DNA from: CAZYXZ01 sp964651395
GTDB taxonomy: Bacteria; Actinomycetota; Actinomycetes; BP-191
DNA length: 61,141 nucleotides
NCBI GenBank assembly: GCA_964651395.1
Contig: CAZYXZ010000007.1
Location: 1 to 61,141, forward strand
Direction: 5' to 3'
The position numbers and the translations under genes are program-made. This document shows positions 16,002-24,238 of the stretch, in pieces; the first letter of the stretch is position 1; the number at the start of each line of letters is the position of its first letter. Below the pieces are notes generated by a model, which searched no databases, was not told where the DNA came from, and saw only the letters and a program-made list of their open reading frames with translations.

Positions 16002-16429
16002 GCGCGTAGCACCTTCGGCGCCTCGGCCTCGATACGGGCGATCTCTTCCTCGCCCCACTCACCGCAGCAGACCAGCCGTTGCTCGACGATCAGGCCGGCC
16101 GCGTCGAGCTCGAAGATGTTCGCCGAGCGTGACGCCTCCTCATGCGCCTCGTGGTCCGCGTCGCCCGGGCACTGACCGCGAACCTCCAGCTCCACCAGAA
16201 CGCCACGGCTGGTGGGTGTCACGCGCTGCTCGACGATGCGCCAGGCGTGCTGGGCCGTCCAGCCGCTCACCTCGGCGACCACCGCCTCGCGTCCGGCGAT
16301 CTGGAAGCGCCAGGCCGGCACCGACCCGTCGAAGACCACGTCGTCGGCGTACCCCGTCGCCACACCGGTCCAGTCCCCGGACTCCATCGCGGCCAGCACC
16401 CGAGCCACCGAGGCAGGAACGTCGGTCAT
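15998..16429 (-). CDS. SnoaL/NTF2-like polyketide-cyclase-type protein
   Basis: 143 residues, start ATG with GGGAGG upstream. It has the NTF2-fold layout with VARVLAAMESGDWTGVATGY at the start, a conserved aromatic-rich middle and a C-terminal strand pattern. Function not predictable. It is 38 bp downstream of the antiporter gene and overlaps the cyclopropane-synthase start, so it is probably co-transcribed with the latter and may assist lipid modification (inference). Confidence 0.75.
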   Translation of the reverse strand: MTDVPASVARVLAAMESGDWTGVATGYADDVVFDGSVPAWRFQIAGREAVVAEVSGWTAQHAWRIVEQRVTPTSRGVLVELEVRGQCPGDADHEAHEEASRSANIFELDAAGLIVEQRLVCCGEWGEEEIARIEAEAPKVLRA

Positions 16430-16467
16430 GATCGCCTCCCGCAGTCAGCGGCAGTGTCGCCCCGCGG

Positions 16468-17973
16468 TCACCCCTTGCGCCAGCCCCCGGACCCGGGGTC
16501 CCGCCAGCGTGCCAGCGCGCCGTAGCGGCCCGCACCGTCGAGTCGCTGTTCGGTCTCCCGTCGTGCCGCCAGCGGGACGACGACGAGGAGCTGGTCACCG
16601 CGCTGCAGGCGGGTCCAGCGATCGGGCACGATGCTCCGGCCCTCCCTGACCAGCAGGCTCACCGCCGCCACGGCCGGTAGCCGCAGCTCCCAGACCTCCA
16701 TGCCGTGCAGGCCCGAGCCGCGCCCGACCTCGAGGTGCAGCAGGTCGGCGTCCAGGGCGGCCAGGGGGGCGGCCTCGACGGCCAGGTCGACCGCCGACTC
16801 GGGCAGCGCGACGCCGAGCCTCCGCGCGACCCACGGCAGGGTCGGCGCCTGGAGCAGCGTCAGCGCGGCGACCAGCAGGAAGACCACGTCGAACAGCCGT
16901 GTCCCGTCCGGCAGGCCGGCCGACAGCGGCAGGGTCGCGAGCACGATGGGGACGGCGCCCCGCAGCCCCGCCCACGACAGGAAGGCCCGCGAGCGCCAGC
17001 TGATCCGGAAGGCCAGGGTGGACAGCACCACCGCTGCCGGACGTGCGACGAGCACGAGGACCGCACCGACCAGCAGCGCGGAGAGCACCGCACCGCCCAG
17101 CCGCGAGGGCGAGGCGAGCAGGCCGAGCATCACGAACAGCCCGATCTGCGCGAGCCAGGCGAGCCCCTCGGCGAAGCCGAGGGTGGCGCGGCGGTGCGGC
17201 AGGCGAGCGTTGCCCAGGATCAGCGCGGCGAGGTAGACCGCCAGGAACCCGCTGCCGTGCAGCAGATCTGCGCCGGCGTACCCCACGAGTGCGAAGCCGA
17301 GCACCGCCAGCGGGTACAGCCCGGCGGCGGGCAGCGCGACGCGGACCAGGTACACGCGCCCGAGCGCACCGATCGTCGCGCCGACGACGGCACCGACGGC
17401 CAGCTCGACGACCACCTCGAGCGCGACGTGCGCCAGGTCGAGGTGGGATCCGGTGCCGGCCAGGCCGGCCACCAGGATCAGGGCGAGCGGATCGTTGAGT
17501 CCGGACTCGGCCTCCAGGACGCCGCCGACGGCCGGACGGATCGGGAGCGCCCGCAGTGTCGCGAAGACCGCGGCCGCGTCGGTCGGCGCCATGATCGCTC
17601 CGAGGAGCAGGGCCACCTGCCAGGACTGGCCGAGAAGGTAGTGGGCGGCCACCGCGACCAGCAGAGTGCTGGCGAGCACTCCGACCGTCGCCAGGATCGT
17701 CGCGACCGGCAGGACGGGCCGGATGCTCCCCCAGCGGGTCGTCAGGCCGCCCTCGGCGAGGATCAGCGCCAGGGCGAGGAACCCGAGCTCGCGGGCCAGC
17801 GCCGCGTCGTCGAACCTGATCCCCGCGCCACTCTCGCCGAGCGCGATGCCGAGTGCGAGATAGGCCAGCAGCGTGGGCACGCCGATCCGCGCGGACAGGC
17901 GCACGGCGGACAGGGCGAGCAGCAGTGCCGCGGCCCCGATGAGGAGGGGGCCGGCCCAGGAACCGGTCTCCAC
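16468..17973 (-). CDS. CPA-type K+(Na+)/H+ antiporter with RCK_C domain
   Basis: 501 residues from GTG 17973 (VETGSWAGPLLIG); the frame remains open upstream but with no homologous start. Residues 1-400 contain about 12 membrane helices. The ion-site helix has ESGLNDPLALIL, the conserved N-D pair of cation/proton antiporters, preceded by the unwound-helix motif MAPTDAAAVFATL. The C-terminal 95 residues are a cytosolic TrkA-C-like domain (LHGMEVWELRLPAVAAVSLL, then QRGDQLLVVVPL) seen in CvrA/NhaP2-type proteins. It exchanges cations for protons for pH and potassium balance. A perfect GGCCAG-T-CTGGCC palindrome lies three bases upstream of the start (17976-17988). Confidence 0.9.
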   Translation of the reverse strand: METGSWAGPLLIGAAALLLALSAVRLSARIGVPTLLAYLALGIALGESGAGIRFDDAALARELGFLALALILAEGGLTTRWGSIRPVLPVATILATVGVLASTLLVAVAAHYLLGQSWQVALLLGAIMAPTDAAAVFATLRALPIRPAVGGVLEAESGLNDPLALILVAGLAGTGSHLDLAHVALEVVVELAVGAVVGATIGALGRVYLVRVALPAAGLYPLAVLGFALVGYAGADLLHGSGFLAVYLAALILGNARLPHRRATLGFAEGLAWLAQIGLFVMLGLLASPSRLGGAVLSALLVGAVLVLVARPAAVVLSTLAFRISWRSRAFLSWAGLRGAVPIVLATLPLSAGLPDGTRLFDVVFLLVAALTLLQAPTLPWVARRLGVALPESAVDLAVEAAPLAALDADLLHLEVGRGSGLHGMEVWELRLPAVAAVSLLVREGRSIVPDRWTRLQRGDQLLVVVPLAARRETEQRLDGAGRYGALARWRDPGSGGWRKG

Positions 17974-18078
17974 CGGGCCAGTCTGGCCGCGCGCACAGCA
18001 TTCTGCGCCGCTGGCGCTCAAGACGGGGTGCCCGAAATGCCGAGATCGATAGTTACCCAGCGAAATCGGAACGGCGTC

Positions 18079-18609
18079 ATGACTCAGGACCAGACGGCCC
18101 GCGCGCCCGCCCTGGCCCGGCTGCGCGTCGAAGGCGTCCCTGCCGAGATGGTCATCGCCAGCAACCAGCACTGGGACGACCTTCTGCACGAGCTACGACT
18201 GGTCCGTTCGGCCCAATCAGCGGACTCGGGTGGCAGCACCCCCGTTCGCGTGATCACGCTGCTCCAGGACCTGCTGGGGGACCTGGAGGAGGCGCGCATG
18301 GGCAGCACGGACCAGGCCCGGGCCGCGCTGGCCGCGGGTCAGCAGCGGGTGACGATCGACGTACCGATGCCGGCCGGGGCGGTGCCGTTGGCCGAGCAGC
18401 TACTGGAACTTCTCGACGAGGCGGACCGCTGCGCGGCCGAGGGCCTGCTGCTCACCCTGCCCGCACCTCCGGCCGTGCGTGGCTTCCGCCGTTGGTTCCT
18501 CGACCAGATGCGCAAGACCGAGTCGGCCGCTGGCCGCGAGGACGACTCAGCGACCTCAGGCGGACAGGTAGCTGCGGAAGTCGCGCCGGTCCCGCGGGCC
18601 GGGAACTGA
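18079..18609 (+). CDS. Hypothetical cytosolic protein
   Basis: 176 residues from ATG 18079. The visible sequence is helical and acidic (RVITLLQDLLGDLEEARM, PLAEQLLELLDEADRC), with a beta segment QQRVTIDVPMPAGAVP. It ends with LRGFRRWF-like helix and a low-complexity tail. The middle resembles non-catalytic proteins found with anti-sigma kinases in actinobacteria, but I cannot assign a family. It diverges from the antiporter. Its last 54 bp overlap the convergent hypothetical gene, so one of the two 3' ends may be mis-set. Confidence 0.55.
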   Translation: MTQDQTARAPALARLRVEGVPAEMVIASNQHWDDLLHELRLVRSAQSADSGGSTPVRVITLLQDLLGDLEEARMGSTDQARAALAAGQQRVTIDVPMPAGAVPLAEQLLELLDEADRCAAEGLLLTLPAPPAVRGFRRWFLDQMRKTESAAGREDDSATSGGQVAAEVAPVPRAGN

Positions 18610-19041
18610 CGCCGCAAGTGCGGCAGCGGCCTCACGTGCCCTCGCCTTGAAGGGGTCGCGACGGGGAGGCGCAGGCATGTCCGCGCGCGGGCACGACGCG
18701 AGGGTGAGACCGGCGTAGCCGAGCGGCTCGTCGCAGAGACTGTCGACCGTCCAGCCTTCCGCGATGCCCACATCGGTCAGGCTCGCGCGGTAGATGGTGA
18801 TCTCGTGGCGCCGCGGGTGGTCGTACACGACGGAGAGCGTGCCGATCAGCATGGCGTCGATGGAGCCGACGAACGTCGTCCACGGCCGGTCGTAGCGCTC
18901 CCAGACCGAAGGGGTGGCACTCCACAGCCCGCCGCGATGGACGCTGTCCTGCTCGAGCGCCTTCACGATGACGATGGCGTTCTGCTCGGGCACGATGGCG
19001 GCCGGCCGGATGAGGCGTACCTCTGAGAAGTCTTCGGACAT
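18556..19041 (-). CDS. Hypothetical protein
   Basis: 161 residues from ATG 19041, with a GGAGCC-like site upstream. Beta-rich centre (NAIVIVKALEQ, MLIGTLSVVYDHPRRHEITIYRASL) and a positively charged C-terminal helix. No recognised domain, signal peptide or membrane helix. The frame has normal codon bias for the region. It overlaps the convergent neighbour's 3' end by 54 bp. Confidence 0.6.
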   Translation of the reverse strand: MSEDFSEVRLIRPAAIVPEQNAIVIVKALEQDSVHRGGLWSATPSVWERYDRPWTTFVGSIDAMLIGTLSVVYDHPRRHEITIYRASLTDVGIAEGWTVDSLCDEPLGYAGLTLASCPRADMPAPPRRDPFKARAREAAAALAASVPGPRDRRDFRSYLSA

Positions 19042-19142
19042 TGCCGGCTCCTGGTCAGGACGAAGTTGATGCCTTTAGTTCTCGTCCAGCGACCGGCTAG
19101 CCGCCATGGCCCGCTTTGACCATCTTTCAGGGCGTGCCCGGG

Positions 19143-19973
19143 TCAGCCGAAGCGACCCGTGATGTAGCCCTCTGTCCGGGGGTCGGCCGGTTTGGTGAAG
19201 ATGGTCTCGGTGGCGTCGTACTCGACCAGCAGCCCGTGCCGGTCGCCCTCGTCGCCAACCTGGGCCGTGAAGAACGCCGTGCGGTTCGACACGCGTGCCG
19301 CCTGCTGCATGTTGTGCGTGACGATGATGATCGAGTACTCGCCGGCGAGCCCCTGCATGAGGTCCTCGATCTTGGCCGTGGCGATCGGGTCGAGTGCCGA
19401 GCAGGGCTCGTCCATGAGGATCACCTCGGGGTCGACCGCGAGGGCCCGCGCGATGCACAGCCGCTGCTGCTGGCCGCCGGAGAGCGCCAACGCCGACTTG
19501 CGGACGTCCTTCTTCACCTCGTCCCAGAGGGCGGCCGAGCGCAGACTGCGCTCCACGATTTCGTCGAGACCCTTGCGCACGCCCATGAGGCGCGGGCCGA
19601 ACGCGACGTTGTCGAAGATGGAGCGCGGGAACGGGTTGGGCTTCTGGAAGACCATGCCGATCCGCCGTCGCACCTCGACCGGGTCGACCTCGTCGGCGTA
19701 CAAGTCGTGGCCGTGGAACGTGATGGTGCCCTCGACACGAGCATCGGGGATCAGGTCGTTCATGCGGTTGAAGCAGCGGATGAACGTCGACTTGCCGCAG
19801 CCGGACGGTCCGATTATGGCCGTGATCTCGCCACGTGGGATATCGATCGTGACGTGGTCGAGTGCGAGAGAGCTGCCGTAGCTCACGCGCAGGTCGGTCA
19901 CCTGGAAGATCGGGTCGGCCACGACGGACAGCGCCGCTGCGGCGGGGTGCTGCTCCGTCAGCGGGGGCTGCAT
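19143..19973 (-). CDS. pstB: Phosphate ABC transporter ATP-binding protein
   Basis: 276 residues from ATG 19973, preceded by AGGAAGGA; an upstream in-frame start at 20036 would overlap pstA. Walker A is IIGPSGCGKST, the PstB-type NRMNDLIP follows, then VFQKPNPFPRSI (Q-loop), signature ALSGGQQQRL, Walker B VILMDEPCSALDP and switch His in VTHNMQQA. It powers the high-affinity phosphate importer at the inner face of the membrane. Last gene of pstSCAB, 56 bp after pstA. Confidence 0.96.
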   Translation of the reverse strand: MQPPLTEQHPAAAALSVVADPIFQVTDLRVSYGSSLALDHVTIDIPRGEITAIIGPSGCGKSTFIRCFNRMNDLIPDARVEGTITFHGHDLYADEVDPVEVRRRIGMVFQKPNPFPRSIFDNVAFGPRLMGVRKGLDEIVERSLRSAALWDEVKKDVRKSALALSGGQQQRLCIARALAVDPEVILMDEPCSALDPIATAKIEDLMQGLAGEYSIIIVTHNMQQAARVSNRTAFFTAQVGDEGDRHGLLVEYDATETIFTKPADPRTEGYITGRFG

Positions 19974-20029
19974 GACGACATCCTTCCTGATCGGGACGAC
20001 GGCGGCTGCCGTTGTGGGCAGCGGGAGGG

Positions 20030-20908
20030 CTACCACCGCTGCTCCGTGCGGTTCCGCAGGAGGATGGCCACCGCGTTGACCACGAGAAGCACACCCAGCA
20101 GGACCAGGATCCCCGCCGCGGCGGTCTTCTGGAAGGCCGCCTGGGGACGGGACACCCAGTTGAAGATCTGGATCGGCAGCGCGGTGAACCGGTCACCCGG
20201 CCCGTGCGGCGTGTCGGCGATGAAGACCAGCGCGCCGAGAAGCAGCAGCGGGGCCGCCTCCCCGAGAGCGCGGGACAGCGCCAGGATGCAGCCGGTGAGG
20301 ATGCCACCGAGGGACGGCGGCAGCACCGCGCGACGCGTCACCTGCCAACGCGTGGCGCCGAGCGCGTAGGCACCCTGACGGATGCTCGGTGGCACCCCGC
20401 GAATCGCCTCTCGTGCGCCGATGACGATGACCGGGAAGGCGAGCAGCGCCAGCGCGATCGATCCCGTCCACAGCGAGAAGCCGAGCCCGAACCCGCGCGC
20501 GAAGACCCCCAGCGCGAGCAGCCCGTAGATGACCGACGGGACGCCGGCCAGATTCGCGATGTTCACCTCGATGAACCTCGTGAACCGGGTCCGTGGCGCC
20601 ATCTCCTCGAGATAGATCGCAGCGCCGACACTGACCGGCACCGCGATCGCCGCCGTGAGCCCGACCAGCCACAGGGACCCGAACAGCGCCGCTTTGACGC
20701 CGGCGTTCTCGGCCCGACGCGACGGGAAGGAGGTGATGAAGTCGACGGACAGCCGAGGAGCACCGTCGCGTGCGACATCCCACAGAAGGAGGCCGAGGAC
20801 GACGAGACCGACGCCCGTGGCCCCCAGGAGCAGCCCGTGGAAGGCGCGTTCGCCCCAGATCCGCCTACGCCGGTCGGCAACCGGGGCGACGAGTGCGGTC
20901 GTCGTCAT
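20030..20908 (-). CDS. pstA: Phosphate ABC transporter permease
   Basis: 292 residues with about six membrane helices. It has the PstA permease features: EEMAPRTRFTRFIEVNIANLAGVPSVIYG, followed by the coupling EAIRGVPPSIRQGAYALGAT loop that contacts PstB. The start ATG overlaps the pstC stop by ATGA, so translation is coupled. Forms the membrane channel with PstC. Confidence 0.95.
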   Translation of the reverse strand: MTTTALVAPVADRRRRIWGERAFHGLLLGATGVGLVVLGLLLWDVARDGAPRLSVDFITSFPSRRAENAGVKAALFGSLWLVGLTAAIAVPVSVGAAIYLEEMAPRTRFTRFIEVNIANLAGVPSVIYGLLALGVFARGFGLGFSLWTGSIALALLAFPVIVIGAREAIRGVPPSIRQGAYALGATRWQVTRRAVLPPSLGGILTGCILALSRALGEAAPLLLLGALVFIADTPHGPGDRFTALPIQIFNWVSRPQAAFQKTAAAGILVLLGVLLVVNAVAILLRNRTEQRW

Positions 20909-21816
20909 TGGTAGACCTGGCGGAAGCGGCGGACGAAGCGCTGGCTGGCCAGGTTGAGCAGCATCGTCGCGACGAACAGCGTGAGCCCCACGGCGAAGAT
21001 CGACTGGTAGTTGACGCCGCCCTGCGGGGCGTCACCCAAGGCGACCTGCGCGATGTAGCCGGTCATGGTCTGGATCGACTGGAGTGGGTTGAGCGTCAGC
21101 CGGGGCGTGGCGCCGGCGGCGATCGCCACGATCATCGTCTCGCCGATCGCCCTGCTGATCCCGAGGATGACGCTGGCGGCGATCCCAGACAGCGCGGCCG
21201 GGATCACCACGCGAGTCGCGACCCGTCGCCGGCCCGAGCCGAGGCCGTACGCGGCCTCGCGCAACGACCCGGGCACCGCGCGCATCGCATCCTCGGACAG
21301 GCTGGCGACGGTCGGGATGATCATGATGCCCATCACGAGCCCGGCCGAGAGGGCGTTCGAGACGTCCATGCGCGAGCCGAACAGACTGCGCAGCTGGGGC
21401 GTGACGAAGGTCAGCGCGAAGTAGCCGAAGACCACCGTCGGGATGCCGGCCAGCAGCTCGAGCAGCGGCTTGAGCGCCTTCCGCAGCCGCGGGCCGGCGT
21501 ACTCCGAGAGATAGGTCGCGGCACCGAGGCCGAGCGGGACGGCCACGAGCAGGGCGATCGCGGACACGAGCAGCGTGCCGCCCAGCAACGGCAGCACCCC
21601 GAACAGCGCCGGGGCGCCCTTCGGTGCCCAGGTGGTCCCGGTGAGGTAGTCGAGGACGTCGACGGTCTGGAAGAACCGCCACCCCTCGCGCACGAACGTG
21701 AAGAGGATGGCCAGCGTCGTCGCGATCGAGATCATCCCGCAGATGAGAAGGACGATCTCGATCGCACGCTCGCCCGGGCGTCTGCGACGACGGAGGTCGA
21801 TTGATGTCGTGGTCAT
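20905..21816 (-). CDS. pstC: Phosphate ABC transporter permease
   Basis: 303 residues, six predicted helices. The PstC signatures are present: LSEYAGPRLRKALKPLLELL, AGIPTVVFGYFALTFVTP and the coupling loop SLREAAYGLGSGRRRVA. It lies 10 bp downstream of pstS, so the two are co-transcribed from the PHO-box promoter at 22828-22893. Confidence 0.95.
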   Translation of the reverse strand: MTTTSIDLRRRRRPGERAIEIVLLICGMISIATTLAILFTFVREGWRFFQTVDVLDYLTGTTWAPKGAPALFGVLPLLGGTLLVSAIALLVAVPLGLGAATYLSEYAGPRLRKALKPLLELLAGIPTVVFGYFALTFVTPQLRSLFGSRMDVSNALSAGLVMGIMIIPTVASLSEDAMRAVPGSLREAAYGLGSGRRRVATRVVIPAALSGIAASVILGISRAIGETMIVAIAAGATPRLTLNPLQSIQTMTGYIAQVALGDAPQGGVNYQSIFAVGLTLFVATMLLNLASQRFVRRFRQVYQ

Positions 21817-21826
21817 CTCCGGCCGG

Positions 21827-22783
21827 CTACGACGCCGGGATCTTCGCGATGGCCGCCGTGTACTCGGGCTCGGTCAGCTCGACGTACCGGACCTCCCTGA
21901 TCAGCTTGCGGCCGTCCGTCAGCACGAAGCGGATGAACGCCGCACCTACGGGTGTGGCCAGGACGTCGTTCGTGAGGTACACGAAGAGCGGACGCGAGAG
22001 CGGAGCGTAACTGCCGTCGCGAATGGTCTCTTCCGTCGGCTTCACGCAACCCTTGCCCCCGTCGACGCCGACCAGGTTGAGCTGCTCGGCGTTCTCCGCG
22101 TAGTAGGCGAAGCCGAAGTAGCCCAGGCCGTTGTCCGTACCCTGGACCCCCGAGACCAGGACGTTGTCGTCCTCGGACGTGGTCACTGTCGCATCGGTGC
22201 GGAACTTGGCGTCCTTGCCGAGCACCGCTTCGAGGAAGAAGTCGTATGTGCCCGAGTCGGAGCCGGGACCGAACAGCTTGACCTCCTTCGCCGGCAAGCC
22301 CGCCCGGAGGTCGCTGTACCGCCTCGCCGGGCTGTTCGCGATCCAGAGCTTCTTGAGCTCGTCCACGGTGAGACAGTCGATGGCCAGGGCCTTGTTCGTG
22401 ACCACGGAGAGGCCGTCGACGGCGACCTTGAACTCGGTGAAGGCCACGCCGTTCTTCGCGCACTCGGCGGCCTCGCTGTCCTTGATGGCGCGGGAGGCGT
22501 TCGAGAAGTCGGTCTCGCCCTTGCAGAACTTCACGAAGCCGCCGCCGGTTCCGGACTCGCCGACCTCGATCGAGATACCCGGATGAGTGTTCTTGATGTC
22601 CTCTGCGACCGCTTCCATGATCGGGAACACGGTTGACGACCCGTCGCCGGAGAGGCGGCCGGAGACGTTCGACCCTGGGCTGCCACTGGTCGTCGGGTTG
22701 GCCGTGTCCTCGCCACACGCTGCGAGGGTCAGGGTGGCCACGAGGCCGAAAGCGACAAACGTGCCGATCGTGCTGCGCTTCAC
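21827..22783 (-). CDS. pstS: Phosphate-binding lipoprotein of the Pst system
   Basis: 318 residues from GTG 22783, which has GGAGAGGA upstream. The signal peptide VKRSTIGTFVAFGLVATLTL ends in lipobox LAAC, so the protein is lipid-anchored outside the membrane. The binding site carries GDGSSTVFPI and TGGGFVKFC (phosphate P-loop-like segments), GPGSDSGTYDFF and GLGYFGFAYY. It captures phosphate for PstCAB. The frame is open far upstream, but the lipoprotein signal fixes the start. Confidence 0.95.
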   Translation of the reverse strand: MKRSTIGTFVAFGLVATLTLAACGEDTANPTTSGSPGSNVSGRLSGDGSSTVFPIMEAVAEDIKNTHPGISIEVGESGTGGGFVKFCKGETDFSNASRAIKDSEAAECAKNGVAFTEFKVAVDGLSVVTNKALAIDCLTVDELKKLWIANSPARRYSDLRAGLPAKEVKLFGPGSDSGTYDFFLEAVLGKDAKFRTDATVTTSEDDNVLVSGVQGTDNGLGYFGFAYYAENAEQLNLVGVDGGKGCVKPTEETIRDGSYAPLSRPLFVYLTNDVLATPVGAAFIRFVLTDGRKLIREVRYVELTEPEYTAAIAKIPAS

Positions 22784-22827
22784 GAGCCGTCCTCTCCGGT
22801 TCCGTGCTCTCGGACTTCCTGGCGGCA

Positions 22828-22833
22828 AGGCTA
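22828..22833 (-). promoter_or_regulatory. -10 element of pstS
   Basis: TAGCCT read on the minus strand, exactly 27 bp from the nearest PHO repeat at 22861, the same distance as in the phoU promoter. The leader would be about 40 nt. Confidence 0.5.
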
Positions 22834-22860
22834 GGGAGGGCAGGCTGCGGCTCCGCGTCG

Positions 22861-22893
22861 CGTACCTGAACGCCGGATGAACGACCGATGACG
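22861..22893 (-). promoter_or_regulatory. PHO box (RegX3/PhoP-type 11-bp direct repeats) upstream of pstS
   Basis: On the minus strand three consecutive 11-mers: CGTCATCGGTC, GTTCATCCGGC and GTTCAGGTACG. The last two fit the Streptomyces PHO consensus G(G/T)TCAYYYR(G/C)G at 10 and 9 positions; the distal one is weak. The orientation points to pstS, 78 bp away. The phosphoesterase gene at 22943 diverges from the same site and could share it. Confidence 0.65.
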
Positions 22894-22942
22894 ATCCGCC
22901 GCAGCGGAGGACCGGGACCACCTGGCGCCGAACTAGGCGCTC

Positions 22943-24238
22943 ATGGACCTCACCAGACGCCAGGTCTTGGGAGCCGGCGGCGCAGCCGCGGGGCTCGCCG
23001 TCGCAGGTGGCAGCGCCGCTCGTGGCGTCCCCGAGGCGGCCCCGTTCCGGGGGCTGCCTGCCCCTGCGGACAGCGGCCTGGACCACATCGTCGTCGTCAT
23101 GATGGAGAACCGCTCGTTCGACCACTACCTGGGATGGCTGCCAGGCGCAGACGGACGCCAGGCCGGCCTGAAGTACAGGGACGACGAGGGCAAGGTGCAC
23201 CTGACGCACCACCTCACCGACTTCCGCAGCTGCGGCTACCAGGACCCCGACCACAGCTACAAGGGCGGCCGCGTCCAGCTCAACGGTGGCAAGTGCGACG
23301 GCTTCCGGAAGGGACGTAACGACGAGCTCGCGATCGGCTACTACCTCGAGAAGGACCTGGCCGCGTACGGGCCGTTGGTGCGCAACTTCACGACCTTCGA
23401 CCGCTACTTCTGCTCGCTGCTCACGCAGACGTATCCCAACCGCTTCTACTCCCACTCAGCCGCTACCGACCGGCTCGTCAACAACTTCGACATCACCGAC
23501 ATGGTCTCGATCTGGGACCGGCTGGACGAGGCCGGGGTGAGCGCCGGCTACTTCTTCTCCGACCTGCCGTTCATCGGCCTCTACGGTCCGGAGAAGATGA
23601 GGTTCGCCCGGCCGTACGCGTCCTTCCTCGCGCTGGCGGCGGCCGGGCAGCTGCCGTCGTACTCCTACGTCGAGCCGTCATTCCTCGGCGCCGGGCAGGG
23701 GTTCACCAACGACGACCACCCGGCCGCCGACATCCGGCGCGGGCAGGCCTTCGTCAGCCAGATCGCCAACGCGGTGATGAACTCCCCTCAGTGGGAGCGC
23801 ACCGCGCTGGTCATCACCTACGACGAGTGGGGCGGCTTCTTCGACCACGTGCGCCCGCCCCGCCTGCCGGACGACCACGCGCGGCCCGTCGGCGCGCCGG
23901 ACGACCACTCCCAGGCCGGCTTCCGGGTGCCGACGATCGTCGTGTCGCCCTTCGCCCGCCGGGGCTATGTCGGCCACAACGTCTACGACCACACGTCGAT
24001 CCTGAAGATGGCCGAGTGGCGCTGGGGCCTCAAGCCGATGACGAAACGCGACGCCGCGGCCCGCAACCTCGCCGAGTCATTCCGCTTCGACAAGCCGGAC
24101 TTCTCGGTGCCCGACCTGCCGACGGTCGTGGACCCCGGGCCGTACCTGTGCGGCGACGAGGGCAGTCCGCTGCTCAACCACGAGCCGACGTGGGAGGAGT
24201 ACGCCGCCTCTCCCGCGCTCAAGGACTGGCGGCTGTAG
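22943..24238 (+). CDS. Tat-exported phospholipase C / acid phosphatase-type phosphoesterase
   Basis: 431 residues. The N-terminus LTRRQVLGAGGAAAGLAV is a twin-arginine signal, so the enzyme is exported folded. The phosphoesterase core (PF04185) begins LDHIVVVMMENRSFDHYLG, giving the metal-binding Glu-Asn and catalytic Ser/Asp region, and continues with NRFYSHSAATD, LVITYDEWGGFFDHV and DHTSILKM with conserved metal ligands. It hydrolyses phosphate esters such as phospholipid head groups; the substrate is not determined. It diverges from pstS, sharing the control region that holds the PHO box, which supports a phosphate-scavenging role. Last base overlaps the next gene. Confidence 0.88.
   Translation: MDLTRRQVLGAGGAAAGLAVAGGSAARGVPEAAPFRGLPAPADSGLDHIVVVMMENRSFDHYLGWLPGADGRQAGLKYRDDEGKVHLTHHLTDFRSCGYQDPDHSYKGGRVQLNGGKCDGFRKGRNDELAIGYYLEKDLAAYGPLVRNFTTFDRYFCSLLTQTYPNRFYSHSAATDRLVNNFDITDMVSIWDRLDEAGVSAGYFFSDLPFIGLYGPEKMRFARPYASFLALAAAGQLPSYSYVEPSFLGAGQGFTNDDHPAADIRRGQAFVSQIANAVMNSPQWERTALVITYDEWGGFFDHVRPPRLPDDHARPVGAPDDHSQAGFRVPTIVVSPFARRGYVGHNVYDHTSILKMAEWRWGLKPMTKRDAAARNLAESFRFDKPDFSVPDLPTVVDPGPYLCGDEGSPLLNHEPTWEEYAASPALKDWRL

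Noticed and set aside
16705..18078. Long plus-strand open frame opposite the antiporter gene
   Set aside because: It mirrors the antiporter codons on the other strand, is rich in Arg/Gln/Glu repeats typical of antisense GC-rich frames and has no domain; only its last 176 codons (from ATG 18079) are kept.
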